A stretch of 64,000 nucleotides of DNA from Wolfiporia cocos (taxonomy: Eukaryota; Basidiomycota; Agaricomycetes; Polyporales; Phaeolaceae), in NCBI GenBank assembly GCA_029448655.1, contig JACCLO010000005.1:3224001-3288000 (forward strand), written 5' to 3'. Position numbers and translations under genes: made by a program. The stretch's first letter is position 1; each line of letters opens with the position of its first letter. The notes beneath the pieces were generated by a model. It made no database searches, had not been told where the DNA came from, and saw only the letters and a list, made by a program, of their open reading frames with translations. Of the stretch, positions 11,893-23,366 are shown piece by piece.

Positions 11893-13512
11893 TCAACCAT
11901 CGTCTCCGCGTCGCTCGTCACATCGCTCGCCACGCTCTTCGCCTTCGCGCGCACCAGCCCATGCGGATACGAGTGCCGCCGCTGCCAACGCCCACATCAG
12001 CCGCGAACACCGCGCGCGCACAAACGCACTCACCTGCCTCTTGAGCGCCTCCCAGTCCGCCGCGACGTGCCGCGCGTGCTCCCGGTCGCGCTCGCGGTGC
12101 GCGTGCACCTGTTCGATGAGGTGCGCCTTCTCCCTTCTCCGCTCGCTGTCCGGCTCCGGCGCCTCCAGCGCGCGCCCGAGCACGTCGCGCGCGCGGTGCG
12201 CCTCCCCCGCCGCCGCCTCCCGCGCCTTCCCCGCCGCGCGGCTGCTCTCCGAGCCCGACGACGCCGGCGCGTCCCGGCGCGCCCGCGGCGCCGGCCCGAA
12301 CGCGTCCCGCCGCGTCGACCACGTCCCGAGCGAGAAGTCGCACAGCTCCGTCAGGCTCAGCTCGTGCCCCGGGCGCGCGCCCTCCGTCTCCGTCTCTTTC
12401 TCCCTCTCCTTCCCCTTTTCCTTCTCCTTCCCCTTGTCCTTGTCCGTGTCCTTGTCCTTGTCATTGTCCTTTGAGCCTCTTGACCGCGGCTTGTCCTTCG
12501 GCTTGTCCTTCCTGCGCTCCTTCTCCGCGCGGCGCGCCTGGTGCTGCCGCACGGCGGGGGCCGTGAACGACGGCGGGCTGCTGCTCGTCGGCGTCGGCGA
12601 GGACGGGGACGCGGGCACGCCCGTCGTGTCGAGCGTGTGCGGGAACGGGTACCCGTCGATCGCGACGTGCTTCCCCTTCGCGGCGGCCGAGTGTGCGTGC
12701 GCGTGTGTGCGCGCGCGCCGGTCGTCCGCGATGCCGAGCGCGGGCGCGGGGATCCGCGAGGACGAGGCGACGCTCGCCGCGTCTGCGGCGGCGAGGTCGA
12801 GCGCGGACGGCGGCGGCGAGACGAGCGTCGCCGTGGACGCGAGCGAGACGGGGCTCAGCAGGGACGCGGACGGCGCCGGGCGCACGTGTGCGTCCGGCCA
12901 GGCGTCGGAGGCCTCCTCCTCGATCACGTTCGTGTCGACGCCGGTGCGCGCGCCGGCGAACGCGGCGCGGGGGCTGCGCTCGGGCGCGGTGCGGGGGCGC
13001 GCGCGCTGGTACTCCCACATGGACGCGGTGGTGACCACGGCGGGGCTGACGAAGACGATGGGCGGGAACGGGGGCGGGTCGGTCGGCGTCGGGTGGCCGG
13101 TGCTCGGCGTCGGGGGCAGGGACGCGGGCGCGCCGTGCGGGCTCGCGGCGACGGCGTGCGCGAGGTGCACGAAGCCCGCGGCGCGCATGTTCGGGCCGAG
13201 GATGCTCCGCGCGTCGACGGCGCCCTCCGAGTGCCGCGCGAGCTGGGCCTGCGTGAGCGCGGCGCGCGCGCGGGTCGGGCTCGTCGGCGAGGGCGGGCTC
13301 GCCGCGGGGGAGGGGGCGTGCGCGGGGGCGTCGTGCATCGCGGGGTGGTGGTGGTGCCGCGAGGAGGTGAAGACGAAGGCGGTGCCCGCCGCGGGCGGGA
13401 GGAGCGGGGCCTTGCAGTCGTCGAGGTTGAGCGGGGGCGGCGGGGGCGACTTGCGCTGGGCGTGCGGGGCCATGGGGGGCGCGAGGGAGTCGGCTAGCGA
13501 GGCGGGCAGCAT
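11893..13512 (-). CDS. Low-complexity Pro/Ala/Ser-rich protein with C-terminal hydrophobic segment
   Basis: Single open frame of 539 codons; I do not recognise the family. The N-terminal 330 residues are Pro/Ala/Ser-rich and probably disordered, with a His run (SSRHHHHPAM) and several SPTP-like stretches. A highly charged Lys/Glu/Asp stretch at about residues 330-370 is built on short KDKDKDK and EKEKGKE repeats. A more ordered part follows (HELSLTELCDFSLGTWSTR). It ends with a helix-forming region (EQVHAHRERDREHARHV...) and a hydrophobic stretch, LMWALAAAALVSAWAGA, that could be one membrane span near the C-terminus. Codons end mostly in G or C. Opposite-strand frames of similar length are shadows. 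It is divergent from the aldehyde dehydrogenase, 310 bp between starts. Introns may have been missed, so the ends are uncertain. Confidence 0.55.
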   Translation of the reverse strand: MLPASLADSLAPPMAPHAQRKSPPPPPLNLDDCKAPLLPPAAGTAFVFTSSRHHHHPAMHDAPAHAPSPAASPPSPTSPTRARAALTQAQLARHSEGAVDARSILGPNMRAAGFVHLAHAVAASPHGAPASLPPTPSTGHPTPTDPPPFPPIVFVSPAVVTTASMWEYQRARPRTAPERSPRAAFAGARTGVDTNVIEEEASDAWPDAHVRPAPSASLLSPVSLASTATLVSPPPSALDLAAADAASVASSSRIPAPALGIADDRRARTHAHAHSAAAKGKHVAIDGYPFPHTLDTTGVPASPSSPTPTSSSPPSFTAPAVRQHQARRAEKERRKDKPKDKPRSRGSKDNDKDKDTDKDKGKEKEKGKEREKETETEGARPGHELSLTELCDFSLGTWSTRRDAFGPAPRARRDAPASSGSESSRAAGKAREAAAGEAHRARDVLGRALEAPEPDSERRREKAHLIEQVHAHRERDREHARHVAADWEALKRQVSAFVRARCSRLMWALAAAALVSAWAGAREGEERGERCDERRGDDG

Positions 13513-13822
13513 GGCATGATGGGAGGAGCACGGAGAGGCGTTGCTCAGCGGGAGACTTTGAACCTCTGGCAGAGGGATCCACAGCCGTTATCAGGATCAA
13601 GCCTGGGTGTCCGTGGGCCTTGGGGCAGCGCAGGGGCAGCGCAGCACCAGGCTCCTGGCTGGCCCCCCAGACCATCTTATCTAATCGCCCGCCCCTGCTT
13701 GTGCTCGCTCTATCGCGTATCGCATGCCCCTGCGTCCGGTGCTCTCCCTCTTCCTGCGCACACGCCTGCGCCCGCACGCCGATATTAGCCCATCGCAAGC
13801 CCAGCACCGCCCATTCACGACG

Positions 13823-16800
13823 ATGGCCAGTGCGCAGCCCGCCGTGATCAGCATCGCCCAGACGGGCAGGACGATCACCGTGCCCACGGGCCTGTTCATC
13901 AACAACGCGTTTGTCCCCTCGGTCGACTCGACGGCTGTCATCGAGTGCGCTCTTCACCGCGTCACCCCGGCGCACATCTGACGCTCCCCCCGCAGCTGCC
14001 TCAACCCCGCCACGGAGGAGAGGATCTGCTCGGTCGTCGCAGGTGCGTCTCGGGCCCGCCGCAGCCGATCGCGCGCGGACGCAGATCACCGTCCGGTCGC
14101 GCGACGGCAGCGCTGACGCAATGCACGCAGGCTCCGCCGCGGACATCGACCGCGCGGTCGCCGCCGCCCGCGCCGCGTTCCGCACGACGTGGGGCAAGAA
14201 CGTGACCGGCTTCGAGCGCGCGCGCCTGCTCAACAGGCTCGCGGACCTCGTCGAGCGCGACGCGCAGGCGCTCGGCGAGCTCGAGGCGCTCAACAACGGC
14301 AAGCCCGTGCGCGTCGCGAGGTGCGTGCTGCGCGTGCGTGTGCGGCGGTGGCTGAGCGGACGCGGGCAGGGACTTTGACATTGGCGACAGCGTCGCCTGC
14401 CTGCGGTACTACGCCGGGTGGGCGGACAAGATCATCGGCCAGGTGAGCGCGTGCTCCGTTCCGTCGTGGCGTCCGGCGTCTGCCTCGACGAGACGGGCAG
14501 TCCCCTGTCGCTATGCGCACGCCGCCTTCTCTTCTGTGGCGCGGACAATCAACCCACAGAAGCTGGAAGCTGTCATATCGCGATGCGCGCACCGCGGCAG
14601 ATGGCAGATGCATTGTCCACCGCCGGCACCGGCCGTGGCGCGCACCCCGCATACTCCGCGGCCGCGCATGCATCTTCGATGGGTTGAACAACGTGATGGG
14701 CAGTGCCCGTGTGACGCCGCTGACACAGTCACCCCCGCCACCCTGGCTGACCAGCCGGTCGCGTGGGTGCCAGTGTCGCCATCCGTCCTCGCCCTTCTCT
14801 TCGCCAGCTTCGCCATACACTCGCACGTTCGCGGACTTGCCTGGGCATCCACCGCCCAACATATGTGCGGTCGAGTCGCCCACGACTATGGGGCCATGTT
14901 GCTCGATGCGTAAGACGAAGCTGCTCGTCCGCGCAATATCGGACAGGGCGATGCATATAGAACGCGGGAAGCTTCAGGCGTCTCGCACTGCGAGCCACTC
15001 CCGCTCGTGTTCAATGCGGCGCGTCGCTGGACTCGCGCACCCCGCATACTCCGCGGCAGCGCGCATGCATCTACGATGGGCTGAACACCGTGCATGGGCA
15101 GTGCCCGTGTGACACCGCTGACACAGTCACCCCCGCCACCCTGGCTGACCAGCCCGTCGCGTGGGTGCCAGTGTCGCCATCAGTCCTCGCCCTTCTCTTC
15201 GCCAGCTTCTCGATACACCCGTACGTTCGCGGACTTGCCTGGGCATCCATCGCCTAACACATGTGCGGTCGGGTCGCCCACGACTATGGGGCCATGTCGC
15301 TCGATGCGTGAGACGAAGCTGCCCGTCCGCGCAATATCGGACAGGGCGATGCATATAGAACACGGGAAGCTTCAGGCGTCTCGCACTGCGAGCCACTCCC
15401 GCGTCCGCGTCCGCGCGCATGAGAATAGCACGCCTGCGTCCAGACGACGCTAGGCATACGCAGACGACCCCGGCCTTGCGCTCCCCCTGCTCCTGGGAAA
15501 GCGATGGGGACGATATGGACAAGCGTCCCACCGGCTTCGCTGCGAGGCCCCGCGCGCCGATCCCCGATGTATTGCCCTGGCGTCCCGTAGGGTCCTGTCC
15601 TGTGGCGCGTGCTGCTGGGTGGGGCGGAGCGGCGGACTGGCGAAATGAAGTGAGCGCTCGAGATGCGGGTGCAGCAGATAGCCGTCAGATGCAGGCGTGC
15701 AGTGTCGGTTCGGCGCGAACGAATGGGCTCGTCCCTAGCTAGAGTGCGATATCCGCCCGTCCGCCGAGGTTTCGCCTCCGCGCTCAGGAATCGTCGGCCG
15801 ATCCTCTGTCTTCCGTCTCCCCGCCTGTCGGTGCCGGACATGCGCGCGCGTGCTGACCCCGCCCTGCACAGAGCCTCGAGGTGGACAACAAGACCAAGGT
15901 CGCGTTCACGCGACACGACCCGATCGGCGTGTGCGGCCAGATGTGCGTGTCGCTCGTCCTTTCGGTCTGCTAGCACCACGCTGCGCCCCACCGGCGGCCT
16001 GCCCGCCGCCGTCCTGAAACCGGCAATGCTAGGCTCGGTGCTGCGCGCTACATGTGGCTTCACTGTGGCTCGCATTTCCCCCTGGTGGCACGGCCGCCCG
16101 GCGGGCCCGTGCAGCCCGCGTACTAACCTCACCCTGCATCACGCCCGCGCTGACTCTGATCGTGACCAGCATCCCATGGAACTACCCCATCAACATGTGG
16201 TGCGTACTAGCCCCTCGTTTCACCATCTCACCATCACGCCCTCACCGCCGTCTCTAATTCCCAACCCGATCCACTCGTGCTCCGAAACCGGCGTGCCGGG
16301 CGACGCGCACGACCAGGTCGTGGAAGGTCGCCCCCGCGCTCGCGTGCGGCTGCACGATCGTCATGAAGCCCTCCGAGATCACGCCCCTCACCGCGCTGGT
16401 GCGTCCTCTCCCCTTCCTTCCTCCCCCCCTCCCCATCTTCTCGGTCCGCGAAACGCGATACCCGACGCACATCGCATCGCAGAAGAAGGGAAGACTCCTC
16501 CCGCGCTCCCGCGCCCCGTCCTCGGCCCGCGGCGCGCGCATCGCGCAAGACTGACTCATGCACCCTGACTCACGCGGCGCGCCGCCCGCGCTACCCGCCG
16601 AGTCTCGGCTAGCGCTCGGCGTTCTCGCGCTGCCCGGGGCGCGCCAGGCAGGTCAGCACGCCTCACGCGGGCGCGCGCGCCGGCCCGATCTCGCTCGCTC
16701 GCTCGCTCGCTACGCTGGGTGCGCGCGGTGGGCCCGACGCTGTCGGAGCGCGGACTGCGCAGGGCGCGGCAGCCCGCGGTCGACGCTCCGCCGCGCGTCC

Positions 16801-19401
16801 TGCGCGTCCTGCGCGTCCTGCGAGTGCGGGTCCGCCCGTCCGAGCGAGACCGCACTGGCGCGACGCCCGTCCGCGCGCACGCCGGCCCCGGGTCCGTCCT
16901 GCGATCCGCCACATCCCCCGCGCGCTTTGCTGCGAGATGGCCGGGGCCGGGCTGCTGCGGAGAAGCGCTGCTCGGGGGCTGCGCTGCCCGTGCTAATCGT
17001 GCCCGAGGGCGGGCGGATCCCGGTGTGCCGACTTTCCTTGTCGGGCACGCGCGCGGGTCAGTCCGCTGCTAGGACAGGCTATCAGACGTGCGTCCGCGTT
17101 TGCGCCCGGCATCTGTGCCGGGGCTGTATGGGGATGGTTGGATACCGGATGGCCTGATTGGCCCCGCTGGGTTCTTACTGAGAAGGCGCGCCTTCTCTGG
17201 CACCGAGGACGTGTTGTGGCGCCGTTCCATACATGCATGTGCCGCCCGTGTGCTCGCCCCACGTCGGGACCTGGTGGGACACGGAGATTAAGGCTACTTC
17301 GCTCACGCCGCTCTCGTTCCAGAAACTGTCGGAGCTCATCGTCGAGGCGGGGTACGGCGCCCGTTTGCTCGTGCAGCGCGCGCGCGTGGCTGACGCGTCT
17401 GCGCAGGTTCCCGCCGGGCGTCGTGAACACCGTCCCGTCGCTCGGCGCCGTCGGCGGCGCCGCGCTCGCGCTGCACGCGGACGTCGACAAGGTCGCTTTC
17501 ACGGGCAGCACCGTCACCGGGCGCAAGGTCATGGAGGCCGCGGCGAAGAGCAACCTGAAAAAGGCGAGCAGCCGCCCGCCCCCTGCCCCGCTTGCAGATC
17601 GCTGACGCGCAGCTGTTCGTCGTTCGTTCGTGTGCCCCGGCGGCAATACGCGATGCTGTCGTCCGTGTCGTGCTGCGCTCGGCGAATGCGCGCGGGCGGA
17701 TAGGTCAGCTTGGAGCTCGGCGGCAAGTCCCCGCATATCATTTTCGAGTCTGCGGATCTTGAGCAGGGTGCGTGCCTCGGGCGAAGTAGTGCTCCCGCTG
17801 CTGCTGTGGCTGACTGTGTGTCCCTGCGGGGCAGCTGCCAACTGGGCCGCGCTCGGCATCCTGTACAACACTGGCCAGGACTGCACGGCCGGATCTCGCC
17901 TCTTCGTGCAGGAGTCGATCTACGACAGGTTCATGGCGGTGCGCTATTTCGCTCGCGCACTTGCACACCTGAGCTCATGACGCGCTGCGCTGCGTCTAGA
18001 TACTGGTCTCGAAGGCGAAAGAACTAGTCATTGGTGATGGATTCGACGAGAAGACTTCCGGGGGCCCCGTGGTGCGTCCTTCTCTCTCATGGGGCTTGGT
18101 ATCAGGCGGCTGGGACGCTGCCTGGACCTGCTTCTCTGGCGCGCGCGCAGAGGGAGTCAACGGAGTGCTCTGTGCCACGACGGATTACGTACGGAGCTGC
18201 GTATAAACCTTAACCCCAATCCGGGTTCCCCGTGCGCCCACCTGCTGACGCACGCTGACATCTCGGGGATTGTGCACGTGCACCGACGCGGAGGGCGAGT
18301 GCTGATGCATCGTGCGCGTGCAGGTGTCGAAGGTGCAGTACGACAAGATATTCAGGTACATTGGGTACGGCAAGGAGCAGGGCGCGAAGTGCATCCTCGG
18401 CGGGGAGAAACGCCCCGGCAAGGGCTACTTTGTCGAGCCGACGAGTGAGTGTGCGTGCGTTGGCGGGGAGCTGCGCTGACGCGATGAGGGCCGCAGTCTT
18501 CACTGAGGTGACGCGGGACATGAAGATAGTGGGTCGTGTTTCTGCGGGGGAGACCTTCGCGCTGAGCTAAGTGGGCGAGCAGTTCCAGGACGAGATATTT
18601 GGCCCCGTGCTGGCAGTCACCAAGTTCAAGACCGAGGAAGAGGCCGTCCGGCTTGCGAATGACACCACCTACGGACTGGGCGCCGGGCTGCATTCGAGTG
18701 CGTACGCTCACGTCTTAGTTCCGCCATGCTCGGCGGTCCTCGGCCACGAGGCTGCCGCTGGCAGGAGCCCCGGCAATCTCGCATAGGCTAACCGCGTTGC
18801 CCGGCAGACGATGCGAGCCAATGCATGCGCGTGGCCGGCGAGCTGGAGGCTGGGACGGTAAGTTAACTAATGCTCCGCGGTCGTCGGCGGCCCCCCCCGC
18901 GCGCGCAGGGCTCAGTATATGGCTGCGCTACGCACCGCCAATTGAGCTCGGCAGGCGCGTCGTCCTGCCGACGCCGCGGCGGCACGCCACCTTCGAGATG
19001 CTGCCCGGGCACGTCGGATTCTGATGACGCTCGTGCGACAGGTCTGGATCAACCAGTACAACCTGCTCACTAACAACGTGCCATTCGGGGGAAAGAAGCA
19101 GAGCGGGATTGGTGAGTCAAGTCTGCCTGTGCTGCGATCCGGGTCCGCGTTGCCGCGCTGTGGCAGCGCGCGGGGCATACGCCCATGCCGTAAATCGTGA
19201 TAATCTCCTCGGCGACCCTGGGAGCTATCACGACCTCCTTGATGCGCCTACTCGGGTTTAGTCGGCAGGCGGGGCGTGAACTGTGCGGTTAACCGTGGAT
19301 TGTTGGCAGGACGCGAGCTCGGCAGCTATGCCTTGGAGGAGTATACCTCCGTCAAGGCTGTGCACTGGAACTTCGGCGAGAAGCTCGACTGGCCACTCTA
19401 A
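13823..19401 (+). CDS. Aldehyde dehydrogenase, 18 exons with very large introns
   Basis: NAD(P)-dependent aldehyde dehydrogenase, 506 aa, intact. Exons: 13823-13944, 13996-14042, 14131-14320, 14370-14442, 15872-15942, 16170-16199, 16317-16398, 17323-17351, 17407-17563, 17704-17767, 17835-17938, 18000-18071, 18324-18444, 18497-18528, 18583-18697, 18808-18857, 19042-19111, 19310-19401. Every phase closes. Motifs: [11 protein letters not shown] (active-site Asn), [11 protein letters not shown] (cofactor), LELGGKSPH (general-base Glu), YNTGQDC (nucleophilic Cys), DEIFGPV, and [17 protein letters not shown] near the end. No clear presequence, so it is probably cytosolic; the exact substrate cannot be read. 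Oddities are introns of 1,429, 924, 252, 227, 198 and 184 nt beside normal 50-nt ones, and a GC-AG intron after exon 9 (17564-17703). The exon 14/15 join was chosen because it restores family spacing. Confidence 0.93.
14641..15005 (+). repeat. Tandem repeat in aldehyde dehydrogenase intron 4, copy 1
   Basis: About 365 bp, beginning cgcaccccgcatactccgcgg and ending at the gagccactcccgc motif. Copy 2 starts about 395 bp later with few substitutions. It lies wholly inside the 1,429-nt intron 14443-15871. Confidence 0.9.
15036..15404 (+). repeat. Tandem repeat in aldehyde dehydrogenase intron 4, copy 2
   Basis: Second copy, period 395-398 bp (for example cacgactatggggccatgt at 14881 and 15279). 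High similarity implies a recent duplication. Confidence 0.9.
16680..16850 (+). repeat. Simple repeats in aldehyde dehydrogenase intron 7
   Basis: A (CGCT)n run at about 16689-16712 and four cctgcgcgt-like units at about 16798-16825, inside the 924-nt intron 16399-17322. Confidence 0.75.
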
Positions 19402-22400
19402 CGCAGATCAGACAAGGTCAGGAGAGCTGAGGCGAGACGGCGCCACGTGTAGGAGCTGCGGTGTGCGTGTAAGATTGGAGGATATGTGAGCGGTGCTCTT
19501 GATACGGAACGAATTGTAACACCACCATCGCTAGTCAGTAACAGAATGAATTGTATCGTTGTGAATGCGAGTTGGACGCGCGGTCTGACATGACGACGTC
19601 GTCGGACGAGGCGGTACGCCCCGGAGGATTTTCATGCAATCGAGATCTGTGTCGAACTGTCTCATGCATGCCGCGATCGGGCGGATGCGGTGCATCAGGC
19701 AATCGCATCACGGTTGCGAGATCCAAAATGGGAAAGTGGCACGGGCGCTCATTGAACAAAAACAACGCACACCAAATTGGGACGCGCTCCCATCAGGCAC
19801 CACCCCATCAGCGGTGGCGTAGTCTGCGATGCAGCGGAATGCTTGCTGCCGCCTGCATCACGCCCGCGGTATGCGACGTGTCTCACCTGTGTAAATGATC
19901 TGCACGTTCTATACGCGCGCGGACGGTCAAGTCACCGTAGTCGGCAGTTTGGCATCGGGCTATGCTAAATTCCGTGCATACGTACTACGTACAGCGCATG
20001 GGCCATGATCTGCGGCGAGCATATGTTCGGTTTCCGACGTGCTAATAACCACGGAACGCTTATGTCACCACGCTTCGAAGAGCAGTGGATTCGCGCTTAT
20101 TGCACCTTTTCCTGTCCCACTTGCGGCGATTAAAGACGGTCGCGCTGGCGACCTGAATGGTAATTCTGTAGTGGTTTTGGAACACAGTGATATGATCCAG
20201 ACCCAGATTCTGGTAAGTCTTCGCTCGGGACAAGCTGACCGTGGCTGCGCGAAATAATTGTATGCCCGGGCAAACTGCTCGCATTCCTATTTGCTATTTG
20301 GCTACCTGGATACAGACTGAGCCTGCGCATTACTGAATCTAATTCATCGTCCCAGGTCTTGGTGTTACTACGCGGCATACAGGAGCCATCACGATTCTCC
20401 CGCTGCGAGCCAAGCATTGCGTGCCTAGAGCAAACTCGTTATCTTCTCCCACCTCCAGCCGACTACGGCGCATCCCGGGCATGGCCGGGCTCGGAGCTGC
20501 AGAGCTCTTGGTAAAACGTAGACGAAGATGGAAATCCATGCCCGGAGCGCCATGTCTCCACATGCGACCGTCTGATGCAACGCCTATGCCCCACAATGTG
20601 CGCAAACCACCGAGCAAGAAGGAGGAGACCCTGCAACCCCGTGATGGACCACAGCGCTCTCCGACGAAGGGCCCGGCCAATGGCCGTCGACGGCGTGGTC
20701 TCGATGTGTCATTGGCAATGAAACCAATGGGCCTTCGAACTGTCTCTTCTGAAACATGGCGCGCACACAGCACGCTGACATTCTTGGTATCCCCGCTGCC
20801 CCCTGGCGACTCTAACTGCATGTGCAGAGCGTCACAAACTTGGCTTCCGCTAATCGCGCAAGGTGCGTTCGGGTTCGGCGCGATCTTCGGCCACGGTCTG
20901 ATCTATGTTAGCTGCGCAGAGGTGAGATGCATGAGGTGATAAGCCATCAGGGACATCGAAGGACTAGGCGGCGCGCTCTGGACACGGCGAAAAGGCATAG
21001 GAAGGTGCGGAGCATGCGCCGAGCCATATCCGGAAGCAGGCGATACCCATGAGTGCCCCCGGCCTTCTAACCGCGTTCGCACTCTGCTGCTGCCCTGCCG
21101 AGGTCACGAACCGCTGTGAGGAAACTCCGAATGGGTATCTCCCCGTAAACAGTGCTGCCGACGGCAAGTAGGACGCTCAGAATGAAACCATGTGCGCCGA
21201 TAGAAACTCTGGTCATTCCAGATGACTTGAGTTTTCTATTGTTAATGACACCTGTATCCCCTCAACGATCGGATTTTGTCCCATCGCATGTCAGTCCGTA
21301 GGCATGCATATGGCCGTTACCAGCCGCGAGAAATTTTCTGGCCGCCAGGGTAGTAGTGAACACCACCAGGTGCAGAGGTGTGCAAGTATTCAAATAACCT
21401 TCTTTGACAGCTTAGAAATTGATTGTTGAATTTTTTGAGCGACTAGCATCTACGATTCCCGGGATATCGCCGACCATCAGATTTGGAGTGGCACAACCCA
21501 ACGTCTGTTAGATTTCAATTCAGAACGCCAGCTTCCCCGCTCGATCCTTAAGCATTCACGTTGCTACTCCTCGGTGGTCTCCACCCAAACCGAAGTATAA
21601 GCGCGAGTCTTATCCACTTGCTTCTATCAACAGTGCATATACGCCACTGTCCCGAACCGGAGCGCTTCGTTTGAGTTTGCCATGTCGATCAGCGCGCCAG
21701 AAATACGCAAGAACGGATATCGATTGTCCATAATCTGTATTATAAATGTGTGGCGTTCAGTCATACTTTGATGCACAGCGCGTAAACGGCCACACATTTG
21801 GCCGCACATTCAAGGGGCTGGGCGATCAGATCGCAAGAATATGACGCCCGCGGATATCATCTAGGGAAGCTCAATGACTTAACCGCTGAACACAAGGCAA
21901 GGCTTTACTAGATAGGTGTCTCTTGTGCACCATAAATGCGACCCAGATTGACGTACAGGTATGACCTAAGCATGTGGGTGACATGAACAATGAACAGCGT
22001 CGATGCGATCACCATCGCATCTTTCCTCCAGCATCGTGGCGCTTACCCGAGGCCCGAGGCCCGCGGTAGATCGTGTCATGTCAGTCGCCATAACATCTTT
22101 CCATGACATGAGCAAGTACTGTTGATTGGGGGCTGCGCTCGCGAGCCACGAGCTGAGATGAGATGCCAATAGTCTATAATGGACAGCCAGTGCTTTAAAT
22201 AATACATATGGGTATGCACCTCAACGAGTAATGATACACAATTGCGCTCAATATGATACAAGATTATCCGTCTGGACTTCTATTTATACACCAAAACAGC
22301 GAAGCAAGATGAAGCGAAGTAAATTGGAGATGTCGTTCAAAGTTCAAGGATACGGATGGCCCTGAAACCCTGAATACTGAGTGCCCTGCCACAATCTTCA

Positions 22401-22553
22401 GATTGCCGATCACTAGCATGAACAAGGAACTCCCTTACTACAGCAGGATCCATCCAACCGGTCACAGTGTCACAGTGTCCTGCGGTGTCCATCGAGTTAT
22501 CATAGTAAACCTGTTGTCCATGGTAGTATTGGTCAGAGCTCTGGCCTTGTGCG
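19402..22553. other. Intergenic, no convincing gene
   Basis: Overlapping frames of 160-172 codons on both strands at 20.3-20.9 kb resemble nothing I know and lack splice-consistent neighbours. The rest is AT-richer with only short frames. I would leave it unannotated. Confidence 0.4.
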
Positions 22554-23366
22554 CTACAATTGAAGCAATGAGCAAGATCTAGTAACAAGATTGGATCGCA
22601 CTAACTCCTGAAGATGAGGCAAAGTATCTTGCGGGAATGGGGGCGACTCGACACTCAAGGTGTAATCGTAGCGCGCATCCACATTGGCGACGCCGCCCAC
22701 CACACGCGCATCCCCGTACATGAGGGAGGGTGAGCTTGAGTATACCTGATGAGGCGGACTATATCCGCGCGCCAAAGCTTGTGGCGAGCTTGCGGGGCTG
22801 TGTACGCTATGGGGGGCGTCCGTCTGGTGGTACACTCGACCATAACCTGCCCCAATGGCTGGAGCGGAGTGTGCCGAATGGTGCGTCAGGTGCTGCGGGG
22901 ATGTCTGCATGGGGAAGCCGTATTGATCCTGCCATTCGTTCTGCACCACGTAGGACGGATCTGACGCGTAGGTTTGATAGGATCGTCCAGAGTGAGGCCA
23001 CGGGATCGGGGAGGACGAGACTGATCGGGAAGTTGTGCGTGTCGTATGTCCGACGGGGAGATTGATCGCGCCATGAGGTGACTGGGCTGCCGCAGCGGCA
23101 AGCCGTTGCTGGTGTATAGGAATGTATTCGCATTTCACTCCTTTTTTCTCGCAACGCTCGCATTGCGGCGTGCCCCCCGTGCACTGCGGCAGGGTGTGTA
23201 AGTCGTCGCGACTCTGCCGCCGGAACGCTGAAGCGATACCTTCACTTGTCGGCGACGGCACTCCGTGCATGCGATAGGCGTTCGCTTGCTACGGACCACG
23301 GGGGTCAGCAAGCTCTGGTCGACAGGTCCTGCACGGTCACGGCTGAGAGATGCTGGGGAAGGCGTC
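22554..23366 (-). CDS. Zn2Cys6 fungal transcription factor (5' end unresolved)
   Basis: GAL4-type binuclear zinc cluster regulator. The cluster spans an intron (23184-23239): exon 23240-23366 supplies ACTECRRRQVK and exon 22554-23183 supplies CTGGTPQCERCEKKGVKC. This gives the spacing C-x2-C-x6-C-x6-C-x2-C-x6-C, which is exact for the family. The rest is Ser/Pro/Tyr/His-rich and probably disordered, ending SVESPPFPQDTLPHLQEL. The protein is short (about 250 aa) and lacks the large fungal middle homology region. The acceptor at 23366/23367 is good, but no upstream exon with a start codon in the right phase was found, so the true start lies further upstream or in a small exon. Targets unknown. 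Confidence 0.85.

Noticed and set aside
12041..13519. 492-codon plus-strand frame opposite the low-complexity gene
   Set aside because: Shadow of the minus-strand ORF in GC-rich, codon-biased DNA; its composition (Cys/Ala/Gly/Arg) is that of an antisense reading.
12461..14302. 613-codon minus-strand frame
   Set aside because: Overlaps the aldehyde dehydrogenase start and the 539-codon gene in another frame; strongly Arg-rich and without motifs.
15663..16568. 301-codon plus frame within the aldehyde dehydrogenase gene
   Set aside because: Reads through introns and out of frame through exons 5-7; no family signal.
16689..16712. CGCT run considered as a CRISPR-like or structured array
   Set aside because: Simple tetranucleotide slippage repeat in an intron of a eukaryotic gene; no spacers.
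18529..18582. Alternative donor after GTGG in aldehyde dehydrogenase intron 14
   Set aside because: It would insert extra residues before the DEIFGPV motif; the ATA|GTGGGT donor with the GAGCAG acceptor keeps family spacing and phase.
20339..20939. Overlapping 160- and 172-codon frames on opposite strands
   Set aside because: No recognisable domain, no splice-compatible neighbours, and both strands equally open.
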